64,000 nucleotides of DNA from Roseovarius sp. 217 (GCF_000152845.1 NZ_CH902584.1:2037815-2101814), one strand, 5' to 3'. Positions 1 through 8,308 are shown, counted from the first letter of the stretch. Notes: generated by a model from the letters alone, not told the origin. Made by a program: numbers and translations.

Positions 1-54
1 CAATTGCGCCAGCAGGGCGAGGACAAGCAGAAATCCTCTGGTGATGATTCGTGA
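1..54 (+). CDS. nepR: C-terminal end of NepR-type anti-sigma factor (partial)
   Basis: The first 17 codons read in frame to a TGA at 52-54 and encode a polar tail containing LRQQGEDKQK. The stop overlaps the GTG start of the sigma-factor gene in a GTGA junction. In alphaproteobacteria the small anti-sigma factor NepR is normally encoded directly upstream of ecfG and is released from the sigma factor by phosphorylated PhyR. The identification rests on position and on the short tail, because the body of the gene lies outside the window. Confidence 0.6.
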   Translation, partial: QLRQQGEDKQKSSGDDS

Positions 55-617
55 AAAACGACATAGACCCAAAAATGGACCCGCGCGAAGAGCTGCTGGG
101 GCACTTGCCTGCGATGCGCGCCTTTGCCCTGAACCTCACGCGCAATTCCGCAACGGCGGATGATCTGGTGCAGGACGCGGTGGTCAAGGCTTGGGGTAAT
201 TTTGACAAGTTCAAACCCGGCACGAACCTTCGCGCATGGCTGTTCACGATCCTGCGCAACACGTATTATTCGCTCTATCGCAAGCGCCGCCGCGAGATCG
301 AGGACCCCGATGGCAAGATGGCGGGGCAATTGTCTGAAAAGCCGGCGCATGACGGGCATCTGGCGATGACGGATTTCCGCGCGGCCTTTGCCCAGCTTAC
401 CGATGAGCAGCGCGAAGTTCTGATCCTCGTCGGGGCCGAGGGGTTTTCCTATGAGGATGCCGCAGAGATGTGCGGCTGTGCAGTGGGCACAATCAAGAGC
501 CGCACCAACCGTGCGCGCAAGCGGCTGGCGGAGTTGATGCATCTGGATGATGAGGACGAGTTGGAAATGACCGATGCCGCGACAATGGCGGTGGTGAGCG
601 GGACCTCGGTTGCATGA
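51..617 (+). CDS. ecfG: EcfG-type general stress response sigma factor
   Basis: This 188-residue ECF sigma factor directs RNA polymerase to general-stress promoters. Region 2 lies at about residues 15-80 (LVQDAVVKAWGNFDKF, then LRAWLFTILRN). Region 4 lies at about 110-165 (LTDEQREVLILVGAEGFSYE, followed by GTIKSRTNRARKRL). The GTG start overlaps the stop of the upstream frame, and the end overlaps the kinase start in an ATGA junction, so nepR, ecfG and the kinase gene probably form one operon. Three EcfG-consensus promoters lie within 3 kb downstream, which supports EcfG rather than another ECF class. The EcfG family is known to be controlled by NepR/PhyR partner switching; phyR is not in the window. 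Confidence 0.88.
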   Translation: MKNDIDPKMDPREELLGHLPAMRAFALNLTRNSATADDLVQDAVVKAWGNFDKFKPGTNLRAWLFTILRNTYYSLYRKRRREIEDPDGKMAGQLSEKPAHDGHLAMTDFRAAFAQLTDEQREVLILVGAEGFSYEDAAEMCGCAVGTIKSRTNRARKRLAELMHLDDEDELEMTDAATMAVVSGTSVA

Positions 618-2368
618 AATTGAGGCTGGCCGCGCTGCGTGGGCTCTGGACGCCCAATCTTGCGCTGCAATTGGGGTTTGGTTTGAGCCTCGCCATCCTG
701 CCGCTCGGTTTTGTATCCGTGTATCAGACCTACAAGGTTCTTGAAGAACGGCAGACCCTCTCGGAAACGGCGCTGTTGGAGCAGACCCAACAGGCCGTGG
801 CCGAAAGCCGGGACATGATCCAATCCGCGATGAGCACGGCCGAGACGCTGGCGATCACGGTGCCCGTTTTTGATACCTCGGAGACGACGTGCGATGCGGT
901 GATGGCGCGGGTTGTAGAAGAGAATCCGAAGTTCACCTTTGCAGGCTTTGTCGATGAGGGGCTCAACCTTGTGTGTGCGTCGAACGGCGGGCGTCAGGAT
1001 CTGAGTGATCTGGATTCCATTCGCACCGAACTCACCAGCCGACAGACAGAGATTCTGATGCATCCGCTGGAATTCATCGGCGGCACTGCCACGGTCAGCG
1101 TTGCGGTGCCGGTTTTTGCAGGCGGGCGATTTCGCGGAACAGTCTGGATCGCGGTGCCGGTCAGCGCTCTCAATGAAAAACTGTCTACGGTCGTGCCGGA
1201 GGTCGATCTTGTGCTGTTTCAGTTCGAAGGCAAGATTGTTGCCACCGCCAAGTTTTCGGATTTCCGCCGCTCGGTTCTTCCGGCCTCCTATGGGTTGGAC
1301 CGCTTGGCGGAGAAGGGGCGGCAGACGTTTCAGGATGTGAATCAGGAGGGCAAGACGCGCGACTTTGCGGTGGTCCCGATTGTCAGCGACAAGGTCTTTG
1401 CCTTGGGCAGCTGGGAGCCTCGGCTCGGGCGCGGGGCGCTGCCGGGCTATGAGGGTGCCTTTGCTCTTTATCTACCGTTGGTCATGTGGGTGATCACGAT
1501 TGTGGTGGCCTATGTCGGCGTCAATCATCTGGTGATCCGGCATGTGCGCCGCCTGCGGTCTTGGATGCGGCTCTATGCGGCGGGGCGCGGTGATCTGGAC
1601 AAGGCGCGGCTCGACAATGCTCCGGAGGAGTTGGAGATCGTGGCCGAGGCGTTTCGGGCCATGACCCGGCGGCTGTCAGAGCAGGAGCGGCGGCTGGAAG
1701 AGGATTTGAACGAAAAGACCGTGCTCTTGCGCGAGGTGCATCACCGGGTGAAGAACAATCTTCAGCTTATCTCGAGCATGCTCAACATGCAGATCCGCGC
1801 GACCGGAAGCACCGAGGCCAAGCATCTCTTGCGGCGGGTGCAGGACCGGGTGATGGCGCTATCGGCCATTCACCGATACCTCTATCTGGCGCGCAAGCTG
1901 TCGCTGGTACGGGCCGACAAGCTGCTGGAGGATATCATTCAGCAATTGGTGATTGTCGGCACGCTGGACGAATCCGGACGTGAGATCACAGTCACCACCG
2001 CCCTCGAACCGGTCGAGATCAGCCCGGATCAATCCGTTCCTCTGTCGCTCTTGACGACAGAGGCCGCGATCAACGCCGTGAAATACTGCGGCATGACCAG
2101 CGGGGCGGATGCCTGGATCAATATTGCGCTGAAAGCGGTCTCGGCGGACAGCTTTTGCCTGAGTGTGGTGAACTCTCGCGTGCCCGAGGGGCAGGCCGAC
2201 GCCATAACGGAGGCACCGATTGATGGCTCTGGGTTAGGCTCGAAGTTGATTGAATCCTTTGTCGCGCAGTTGAATGGCACGCTCGAGATCGACACGCAGC
2301 CTGACCGATATGAGCTGCATGTCGTCTTTCCGATGAGATGGCCCACGCCGGACGACGACGAGGGCTGA
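614..2368 (+). CDS. membrane sensor histidine kinase, HisKA_2 type
   Basis: The 584-residue protein has a membrane segment near residues 15-37, an extracytoplasmic domain of about 240 residues, a second membrane segment near 280-305, a HAMP-like linker, and a HisKA_2 dimerisation domain around LREVHHRVKNNLQLISSMLN, where the His of HHRVKNN is the likely phosphoacceptor. A HATPase domain follows (N-box TTEAAINAVKY, later GSGLGSKLIESF). HisKA_2 and HWE kinases are the class that phosphorylates PhyR in the general stress response. Its position directly after ecfG suggests that role, so it is likely a PhyK-like sensor of an extracellular cue. The ligand cannot be read from the sequence. Confidence 0.85.
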   Translation: MKLRLAALRGLWTPNLALQLGFGLSLAILPLGFVSVYQTYKVLEERQTLSETALLEQTQQAVAESRDMIQSAMSTAETLAITVPVFDTSETTCDAVMARVVEENPKFTFAGFVDEGLNLVCASNGGRQDLSDLDSIRTELTSRQTEILMHPLEFIGGTATVSVAVPVFAGGRFRGTVWIAVPVSALNEKLSTVVPEVDLVLFQFEGKIVATAKFSDFRRSVLPASYGLDRLAEKGRQTFQDVNQEGKTRDFAVVPIVSDKVFALGSWEPRLGRGALPGYEGAFALYLPLVMWVITIVVAYVGVNHLVIRHVRRLRSWMRLYAAGRGDLDKARLDNAPEELEIVAEAFRAMTRRLSEQERRLEEDLNEKTVLLREVHHRVKNNLQLISSMLNMQIRATGSTEAKHLLRRVQDRVMALSAIHRYLYLARKLSLVRADKLLEDIIQQLVIVGTLDESGREITVTTALEPVEISPDQSVPLSLLTTEAAINAVKYCGMTSGADAWINIALKAVSADSFCLSVVNSRVPEGQADAITEAPIDGSGLGSKLIESFVAQLNGTLEIDTQPDRYELHVVFPMRWPTPDDDEG

Positions 2369-2394
2369 GCCTGAAAGAATTATGCGGGCCAGAT

Positions 2395-2419
2395 GGAACC
2401 AAGCGATTGCACCTGCGTT
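2395..2419 (+). promoter_or_regulatory. EcfG-type promoter upstream of the entericidin-like gene
   Basis: GGAAC at 2395-2399 and CGTT at 2416-2419 are separated by exactly 16 bases, matching the EcfG consensus GGAAC-N16/17-cGTT. It lies 33 bp before the ATG at 2452 and 27 bp after the kinase stop codon. Confidence 0.8.
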
Positions 2420-2451
2420 GTTCCTGCACATGAAATCAAACGGAGATTGCA

Positions 2452-2592
2452 ATGACACGTTCAAGACTTTCCCTCATTTCCCTGCTCTTCATGGGCGTTC
2501 TGGCTGCCTGCGAGACGGTGGAGGGCGCTGGCCGTGACATTCAGGGTGCAGGTCAAGCGGTGACAGGCGCATCGCAAGATGTCCAAGAATAA
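2452..2592 (+). CDS. entericidin-like small lipoprotein
   Basis: This 46-residue protein starts MTRSRLSLISLLFMGVLAAC, which gives a lipoprotein signal peptide with lipobox LAAC. The mature part is short and rich in Gly, Ala and Gln (ETVEGAGRDIQGAGQAV), as in the entericidin A/B family of stress-induced envelope lipoproteins. It is too short for most length cut-offs. A perfect EcfG-type promoter lies just upstream and a strong inverted repeat just downstream, so it is probably transcribed alone as part of the general stress regulon. Confidence 0.82.
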   Translation: MTRSRLSLISLLFMGVLAACETVEGAGRDIQGAGQAVTGASQDVQE

Positions 2593-2607
2593 CTGTTTGA
2601 TTTGACA

Positions 2608-2649
2608 CATCTTCAAACCGGGAATGGATATGATCCCGGTTTGAAGATG
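2608..2649. terminator. perfect 16-bp inverted repeat between convergent genes
   Basis: The arms 2608-2623 and 2634-2649 are perfectly complementary (CATCTTCAAACCGGGA), with a 10-base loop. The repeat lies between the entericidin-like gene and the oppositely oriented exoD. There is no clear U-tract on either side, so it is probably a bidirectional termination or mRNA-stabilising hairpin. Confidence 0.7.
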
Positions 2650-2733
2650 CTGCGAGAGACTGGGGCGCGCATCTTTGGGATGGGCGCCTTTTCTGAATGT
2701 GGCGGGGGGTCAGCCGTGCGACAGGCTGCGCGC

Positions 2734-3336
2734 TCAGGTGACGATCAGAGTGGCGACGCCGGTCGCCAACGCCGTGGCGGTGAGCATGCCAATCAAGACC
2801 AAGAGACCGTCGCCGACGAACATGCCAACGGCGAGGGCTGTGATCACCACGCCCAGCGCCGACGAGGTGAAAGGGATCAGTTCGAGGAAGGGCATGACCA
2901 CCCCGCAGAGCAGGCAGACGAGTTGAGGCAGGATGACCAGCGGCTCTGTGACCAGACCGTGCAGCCGTCGCCGCGTGACGCGGTCCAGCCACCGCGCCGG
3001 GACGCGAAACCATCGGTAGGCGACACGCACCCGTTCTGTGCGCAGGCGTGCGGAGCGAATCCAGCGTGGCAGCCAGAGCGAGGAGCGATGGATCATCTGT
3101 TGCAACGAAACCGCAGCGATGATCAGGCCGCATAATGTGGTAAAGCCGGGCACCCCGCTGAGCGGCGAGACCAGCGCCAAGGACGGCAGGATCAGAAGCG
3201 GCGCAAAATTGGCCCGCCCGAGCGCATCCACGACATCGCCGACGCTGGTGTAGTCCCCGTTCAGCGCCGCCCATCCGTTTTCGACCAGATCTACCGCTGA
3301 TTCTGATTCAGTGTCTCGCGCTGCGTCATTCGGCAT
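2734..3336 (-). CDS. exoD: ExoD-family membrane protein
   Basis: The 200-residue protein matches the ExoD (exopolysaccharide synthesis) family. It has an N-terminal amphipathic part (about 1-50), the signature NFAPLLILPSLALVSPLSGVP, and several hydrophobic helices through the C-terminal half (PLVILPQLVCLLCGVVMPFL, then two more). ExoD proteins affect exopolysaccharide production and alkaline-stress tolerance, but their biochemical role is unsettled. An EcfG-consensus promoter 49 bp upstream places it under general-stress control. Confidence 0.82.
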   Translation of the reverse strand: MPNDAARDTESESAVDLVENGWAALNGDYTSVGDVVDALGRANFAPLLILPSLALVSPLSGVPGFTTLCGLIIAAVSLQQMIHRSSLWLPRWIRSARLRTERVRVAYRWFRVPARWLDRVTRRRLHGLVTEPLVILPQLVCLLCGVVMPFLELIPFTSSALGVVITALAVGMFVGDGLLVLIGMLTATALATGVATLIVT

Positions 3337-3384
3337 CTCCGGCCCGTGCTCCTGTTGCGATTGCTACCAGTTTCCCCAAGGGAT

Positions 3385-3409
3385 AACGCCTTGAAGGCAT
3401 TGTGGTTCC
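3385..3409 (-). promoter_or_regulatory. EcfG-type promoter upstream of exoD
   Basis: On the minus strand GGAAC (3409-3405) is followed after exactly 16 bases by CGTT (3388-3385). The -10 element is 49 bp from the exoD ATG at 3336. It is back to back with the promoter at 3467-3491. Confidence 0.8.
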
Positions 3410-3466
3410 AGACTTGGGACAGGGGGCCCGCCTTGGCGGATCCGGGGGGTATTTTAAGTTTTTCAG

Positions 3467-3491
3467 GGAACCATACCAGAGGCCGGGCGTT
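3467..3491 (+). promoter_or_regulatory. EcfG-type promoter upstream of a secreted unknown
   Basis: GGAAC at 3467-3471 and CGTT at 3488-3491 are separated by 16 bases. The site is 97 bp before the ATG at 3589, which leaves room for a 5' leader. An RBS-like AAGGAG lies at 3575-3580. Confidence 0.78.
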
Positions 3492-3588
3492 CTTTGATCA
3501 CATCACGCCAAGCGGGCGTGCGTGTCACCGACCCGTCGGGTCACCGCTCGACGCGGTATAGATACGACCTATTCAAGGAGACTGTAAA

Positions 3589-4122
3589 ATGAAACTTCTT
3601 CTCAGCACTGCACTTTGCACCGGAATGACCTTGGCCGCCGTTGGCCCTGTTATGGCTATGGACAAAACCCTGTCCGCGGTTGACGTCAAGGTCGATCTGA
3701 GCGCGTATGATGACTCTAACGTTCTCAAATACTGGCCGACCCTCGAGGCTGACCTTGCCACGGCGATTGTGTCGAAGGTGACGGTCGAGGATTCTGCGGA
3801 CGCCCCCCGTGTTGTCGTCGAGATCAACAAGGTCGCGATTGATGGCAGCACGCTTTTGCCGGACACGGGCGAGTTCAACCAGCTTGAAGGGACGATTTCC
3901 ACCTTTGAGGGCGTCAACGATGCTGTCTCGGTCAGTGCCGACAGCCTTGAGAATCCGGATGAACTGATCGGCAGCTATGCCTTGCAGATGAGTGCTGTTT
4001 CGGGGGATGCCCCGGCCCCTGAGGGCTGGGTTACCATCGAACCCTCGCAGGACGATTTCTACAATGCGCTCGTGGACGCCTATGCGGCGACCGTTGTCGA
4101 GCGTCTGGACGTGGACGAGTGA
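3589..4122 (+). CDS. secreted protein of unknown function, probable EcfG regulon member
   Basis: This 177-residue protein has a signal peptide (MKLLLSTALCTGMTLAAVGP, cleavage probably after VMA near residue 23). The mature domain is acidic, mixed alpha/beta and without cysteines. I do not recognise the family. Repeated short beta-type stretches (APRVVVEINKVAIDG, GSYALQMSAVS) and an alpha-helical end (DDFYNALVDAYAATVVERLD) suggest a compact periplasmic fold. The start is supported by AAGGAG eight bases upstream. The EcfG-type promoter upstream suggests stress induction. It is the last gene before the genomic island. Confidence 0.75.
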   Translation: MKLLLSTALCTGMTLAAVGPVMAMDKTLSAVDVKVDLSAYDDSNVLKYWPTLEADLATAIVSKVTVEDSADAPRVVVEINKVAIDGSTLLPDTGEFNQLEGTISTFEGVNDAVSVSADSLENPDELIGSYALQMSAVSGDAPAPEGWVTIEPSQDDFYNALVDAYAATVVERLDVDE

Positions 4123-4256
4123 TCAACGCGCTGTCTGCCGTGACGTGCGGGCGCTTGGTCGCGCTTACGTTCGCCGGGCAGTCCGCCAAGTCAGCTAATT
4201 CAGGCTGACCGCTGCACCTGCAGCACGACCTCACGCCAGAGTTGAGACCCTAAGGG

Positions 4257-4285
4257 CGGCGACAGACCAGTCGCCGTCCTTGCTT
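4257..4285 (+). terminator. probable terminator of the secreted-protein gene
   Basis: A 7-bp stem (CGGCGAC 4257-4263 with GTCGCCG 4270-4276) has a 6-base loop and is followed by the pyrimidine-rich TCCTTGCTTG. It lies about 135 bp after the stop at 4122 and before the island boundary. Confidence 0.45.
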
Positions 4286-4375
4286 GTCTAAGGCTTGTCT
4301 ACTGCCGTCTGTCCTGCACGGCGCGCTGCATCAGCAGCCACACGGGCCACACGCTCTGAGGTGCAACGCCCGAAA

Positions 4376-4407
4376 CCCGGACCCAGACCCAGACCCGGAC
4401 ACAGACA
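4376..4407. repeat. short tandem repeat of GACCC(A/G) next to the island edge
   Basis: About five degenerate copies of the hexamer GACCCA/GACCCG run through this stretch, ending 16 bp before the island's left repeat. The stretch from 4123 to 4423 holds no gene I can support. Confidence 0.55.
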
Positions 4408-4423
4408 GGTCCAATTTGAATGC

Positions 4424-4456
4424 CAGTGGTGAGCCGTGCAGGATTCGAACCTGCGA
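4424..4456. repeat. left island attachment repeat (displaced tRNA-Lys 3' end)
   Basis: The 33 bases are identical to 15896-15928 and cover the CCA end, acceptor strand and T arm of tRNA-Lys read in reverse. The sequence then diverges, so no functional tRNA is encoded here. It is interpreted as the att site distal to the integrase. Confidence 0.82.
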
Positions 4457-4715
4457 TCCGATGATTGAAAATATATATAACTCAATGGTTTAAATAGCAT
4501 CTGGATCAGAAAAGTGAGTTCAACTAAATTTAAGAAGAACAACATGTCCGTCGCCAGCGGGTGAATGTTCTGCGTCCGGCGCAGAGCAACTTTGGTGAGC
4601 ACAGATGCGTCCGAGTGAGGCGCACTTTCCCGACAGGTTTCATGACTGCCATGAACTAAGACAGAACCTACCCTTCAAAAAAAGATGGACTATTTTTCAA
4701 CCCAAGGTAATGTTT

Positions 4716-4732
4716 GATTACGTAACGTAATC
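4716..4732. promoter_or_regulatory. perfect palindrome upstream of the VCBS protein gene
   Basis: GATTACGT-A-ACGTAATC forms 8-bp arms around one base and is followed by a run of T. It lies about 73 bp before the ATG at 4805, inside an AT-rich 350-bp stretch (4457-4804) with no gene. It could be an operator for the surface-protein gene. A termination hairpin is less likely because no spacing is left for a loop. Confidence 0.5.
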
Positions 4733-4804
4733 TTTTTTTCAATGAATACTTCGACACTCTTTCCGTTCTTCGCTTAAAAAGCATTTAGCCAAAGGATCTC
4801 TACA

Positions 4805-7522
4805 ATGGCAAAATCGATTACTTTCACCGTGGACGGCCCTGTTGACACGCTGATCAAGATCACGGAGCTGCCAGACGGAACCCTACGATTTGACATCAAC
4901 GTATTGGGCTCGGGGCTTCTCGGCGATCTGCGAGGCATCTTCTTTGACATGGCTGACCTTGACGCCACAACGGCGGGGCTCACCGTTGCGGGCATCGACG
5001 GCAGCGAAGACATCATCGGTCAGACCGTGTTCGATGAAGGCTCGGTTTCGAGTGTGCGAAACGATGTGAACGTCAACGGCAGCGTGCTCAAGCAACAGGG
5101 GCGGTTTGATGGGGGCATTGAATTTGGCACCCCCGGCAAGGCCAAGGATGACATTTCATCTGTCAGCTTTGTGCTCTCGGCCACTGAGCCGCTCTCTCTC
5201 GACAGTTTCGATCTTGCGGATTTTGGTCTGCGCTACACGTCCGTCGGCACCGGCAACAAACGCGGTGGCAGCGAGAAAATCGCCGGGGACGCCAGCGGTG
5301 TCGCCCGCAATGATGCTTGGGAAGTTGATGAAAACTCAAGGGCTATGGTTGATCTGCTCGCCAATGACACCAACGGTGTACAAGCCGATGGCACGCGCAA
5401 GACGGTCATCAGCGTTGTGGACGAACTCGGCGCTCTTGACCCAGTCGTAGCGGGATTTCAGCGCACTGTCGAGATTGGTGGGCTGGTGCTGGGAACCTTG
5501 CTCGTCACCAGCGACGGTTTCGCCAAATTCGTGGCTGACGGAGCGGACGTTGACAAACTGGCCCACGATGACATTCGACAGTGGTCCTTTACCTACGAAA
5601 CCCAATCCAGCGCTGGAAATCTCGCCACGGCCGATGTCGTGCTGACGATCGACGGCCAGAACGATCAGCCCGACGCCTTTGATGTGGCGGTGTCCGTCGG
5701 TGAGGATGACGCCTTTGACATGGTGCAGAGCGGCCAGTTCGGTCCCCTCACAGGCGATGGCGTGACCGGAAGTTTCATGGGGTTTGACATTGATATCGGG
5801 GATGTCCTGTCTTTCCAGATCATCTCGGACCCGACGGATGCCTTCGGCAATCAGTATGGCGAGGTGGTCAACAACGGCGACGGCACCTTTACCTTCAACC
5901 CCACGGATGATTTCCAGTTTCTTGATGCGGGCGAGACCCGCGACGTGACATTCCAATATGTCGCCATCGACGATTCGGGCGTCGGCACATCGACCACCCC
6001 GCCGGAAGAGAGCGACACCTCGGCCCCGTCCACGATCACGGTCACGGTGATCGGCGCGGATGACGCTCCCATAGAGTTCACCGATCAGTTGCTGTTTGAG
6101 ACCAACAATCAATCCATGTTCGGCACCGGTGCTGCGCTGGTCTTTCAGCCCACCTTGCCGTTCTTCGGCTTCAATACCGGCTCTCAGAGCCTCAACGCCA
6201 CGATCATCCCAAGCTTTACCTTTGCGGGCGATGCGCTCGAGGGGTTACTGGACGGAATCGAGGCAGTGGTGAACGCCATCGCCGATTTCGGTTGCACGAT
6301 TGCCGGTATCTTTGGCGCGGATTGCGACGCGGATGTTGATCTGCCCTCGTCTATTTCGACCCCCGGCGTGCGGACCGAGGGCAATTTCGCCGCGATGGTT
6401 GGCTTGCAGCCCTATTTCTCGCTGAACACCGGCGAGGTGGACGCCTCGGTGCCGGTCGATGTCTTCTTCAGCGCACCGCGTCAGGTTGAAAATGGAGAAA
6501 CCTTCTCGATCAGCAGCGCCTACTCGCTCGACGGCGGGTCCACCTTCACGACCATGTCGCCCAATGTCAATTTCGGCATGGATTTCGTCTTCGATCTCGA
6601 CACGGCGCTTGATCTGATCATCGGCAGCTCGCGCTTTGACATCTGGGATATCGACACCGGAAATGACCCGAACTTCACCGGCGAACTTGGCCTTCCGGGC
6701 TTTAACATCTTTGATGCCAGCGGTGAGGATCTTGAATTGTCGGTGCCTCTCGGCCCGCTCGATCCGTTCTTTGATCTCGACCTCAACTTTCCGATCATCG
6801 AAACAACCGGCACCTTGGATGCCCCGGATGGCAACACGCTCAGCTCTTCGGGCAGCGATGATGTCGCGGCCCTGACTGCTGATCTTGATGCTTTCGCGTC
6901 GCAACTTCTGTTTGGTTTCCCCTCGGCCTTTGGCAACAGCGACTCGTTCGGTCTCTCGACCAGTGTCGCGGGGGTCAATCTCAACCTGCTGTCGGTCGAA
7001 TGGTCATGGGACCTTGTATCCCTCGCGCTGACCACGACACTGGAAACGCTGCAGGACTTTTCGCTCAGCATCGAGGATCTCCCCCTGATGGCGATGCTGG
7101 AGGACGGCTCGATCATCAATGGCTTCTCTCTCGGAGATGAAATCACGGTCAACACGCCCACCACCGGCGATTTTGATCCCGACCTGTCCGGCAATGCCGA
7201 CGGTCTGATCGACGTGGACATCGCCGTGGATATGGAGGCGTTGTTCTCCAACGATACCTACCTCGGCCTTGATCTCGACCTCTTTGCAGGTCTGCTGCAA
7301 TTCAGCGCCGGGATCACCTCGGACTTCTTCGACGGTCCAAGCGTCAGCCTGTTTGACGGGATCATTCCGTCGATTGACGGCAACAACGACGGCTTCCTGC
7401 TCGGCAACACATTCTCGCTGCTGGAGGATGTGCGGCTGGCAACGCTGTTTGATGAAGAATTCGATATCGAAGGATGGAACACCGCCAACACGGATACGCC
7501 GATATTCTTTGACGTCGCCTGA
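4805..7522 (+). CDS. large VCBS-domain surface or secreted protein
   Basis: This 905-residue acidic protein has no Sec signal peptide and very few Cys. Residues 1-155 form a beta-rich domain (GTPGKAKDDISSVSFVLS) that resembles the start of calcium-binding exoproteins in roseobacters. Two VCBS/cadherin-like modules follow: about 165-290 (VARNDAWEVDENSRAMVDLL, ending VVLTIDGQNDQPDAF) and about 300-425 (GTFTFNPTDDFQFLDAG, ending TITVTVIGADDAP). The rest, rich in Asp, Phe and Leu, is unrecognised. Such proteins are usually exported by type I secretion as adhesins, but no C-terminal RTX nonapeptides are visible and no transporter is nearby. Secretion route and ligand are therefore open. It is the first gene of the island. 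Confidence 0.72.
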   Translation: MAKSITFTVDGPVDTLIKITELPDGTLRFDINVLGSGLLGDLRGIFFDMADLDATTAGLTVAGIDGSEDIIGQTVFDEGSVSSVRNDVNVNGSVLKQQGRFDGGIEFGTPGKAKDDISSVSFVLSATEPLSLDSFDLADFGLRYTSVGTGNKRGGSEKIAGDASGVARNDAWEVDENSRAMVDLLANDTNGVQADGTRKTVISVVDELGALDPVVAGFQRTVEIGGLVLGTLLVTSDGFAKFVADGADVDKLAHDDIRQWSFTYETQSSAGNLATADVVLTIDGQNDQPDAFDVAVSVGEDDAFDMVQSGQFGPLTGDGVTGSFMGFDIDIGDVLSFQIISDPTDAFGNQYGEVVNNGDGTFTFNPTDDFQFLDAGETRDVTFQYVAIDDSGVGTSTTPPEESDTSAPSTITVTVIGADDAPIEFTDQLLFETNNQSMFGTGAALVFQPTLPFFGFNTGSQSLNATIIPSFTFAGDALEGLLDGIEAVVNAIADFGCTIAGIFGADCDADVDLPSSISTPGVRTEGNFAAMVGLQPYFSLNTGEVDASVPVDVFFSAPRQVENGETFSISSAYSLDGGSTFTTMSPNVNFGMDFVFDLDTALDLIIGSSRFDIWDIDTGNDPNFTGELGLPGFNIFDASGEDLELSVPLGPLDPFFDLDLNFPIIETTGTLDAPDGNTLSSSGSDDVAALTADLDAFASQLLFGFPSAFGNSDSFGLSTSVAGVNLNLLSVEWSWDLVSLALTTTLETLQDFSLSIEDLPLMAMLEDGSIINGFSLGDEITVNTPTTGDFDPDLSGNADGLIDVDIAVDMEALFSNDTYLGLDLDLFAGLLQFSAGITSDFFDGPSVSLFDGIIPSIDGNNDGFLLGNTFSLLEDVRLATLFDEEFDIEGWNTANTDTPIFFDVA

Positions 7523-8308
7523 GGTTGGCTAACACCTCAACGGAAATGGGCAATGTACGCGTGAGGAAGTTCTTGGATCAGGTTTTGGGGGAACCCCGTG
7601 TGGGTGCTGCTGGACGGCGGCCTCGATGGCATCTGCAATTTTGAAGGTCACATCCACAGGCAGTACGAGACGCTCTTTTTTTTAGTAGCTTGCTTCCTGT
7701 GAGCCGAGGAGTCGTTACGGAAATTTTGGAAAACCCGGAGCCATTTTAACATCTAGGGTGTCTCAGGAAATTTAGGGGACCTAATGGCGAGTTGGTATTT
7801 AGGGCGGCAACTATCAGGAAGAACGGCTTTCTTGCGCCAAGATCACGCAAATCAAACCCAAATCAACGGGTTGGAAATCTATGGAAGCCCTAAACTCTGG
7901 AGAGTTAACTCCGAAGCTACTAAGTTGGAACTTCTCGAAGGGTAAACTCTTGGGGTAACAGCCTGGTAAGTTCTGCTTCTCGCCAGTTCATAAGATGAGT
8001 AACAGACAACTCGCCGATTCATCGCCAGATATTTGCGCGGCTATCGGATTGAGCAGGATCCGCGCATTCCTTCGTAGACGGCGCAGCCGCAGGAGCGGCG
8101 GCGACCTGATCCGCTGGAGCATATTTTCGCGACCTAAGTCGTGCCACTTTTTGAGGAAGCTCCGGGTTTACGACCGGTGGCGACCTGCGCCAGAAGTATC
8201 AGACTAAACCTACGGACTTGCACAGATCATGATATCGTTTGGTATCTTTAGTAAGAATTTGATTCGACTACGCCCAGTCCACGAACGTGGCTGAATAGAT
8301 TGTCCGTC
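7523..8308. other. 785-bp non-genic stretch inside the island
   Basis: No gene can be supported here. The stretch is clearly lower in GC than its neighbours. A weak hairpin (GAGGT/ACCTC, 7521-7539) overlaps the end of the VCBS gene. On the minus strand about 7670-7530 a frame of some 48 codons reads like protein (containing LPVDVTFKIADAIEAAVQQH) but has no start that I can defend. I read it as a possible relic of a deleted gene. Confidence 0.5.

Noticed and set aside
4376-4407. CRISPR-like or regulatory repeat array
   Set aside because: The units are only 6 bp, contiguous and degenerate, with no spacers. It is a simple tandem repeat.
4427-4500. A second tRNA-Lys gene near 4430
   Set aside because: Only the acceptor and T-arm part matches. 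The anticodon arm and 5' half are absent, so it is the displaced 3' end left by island integration.
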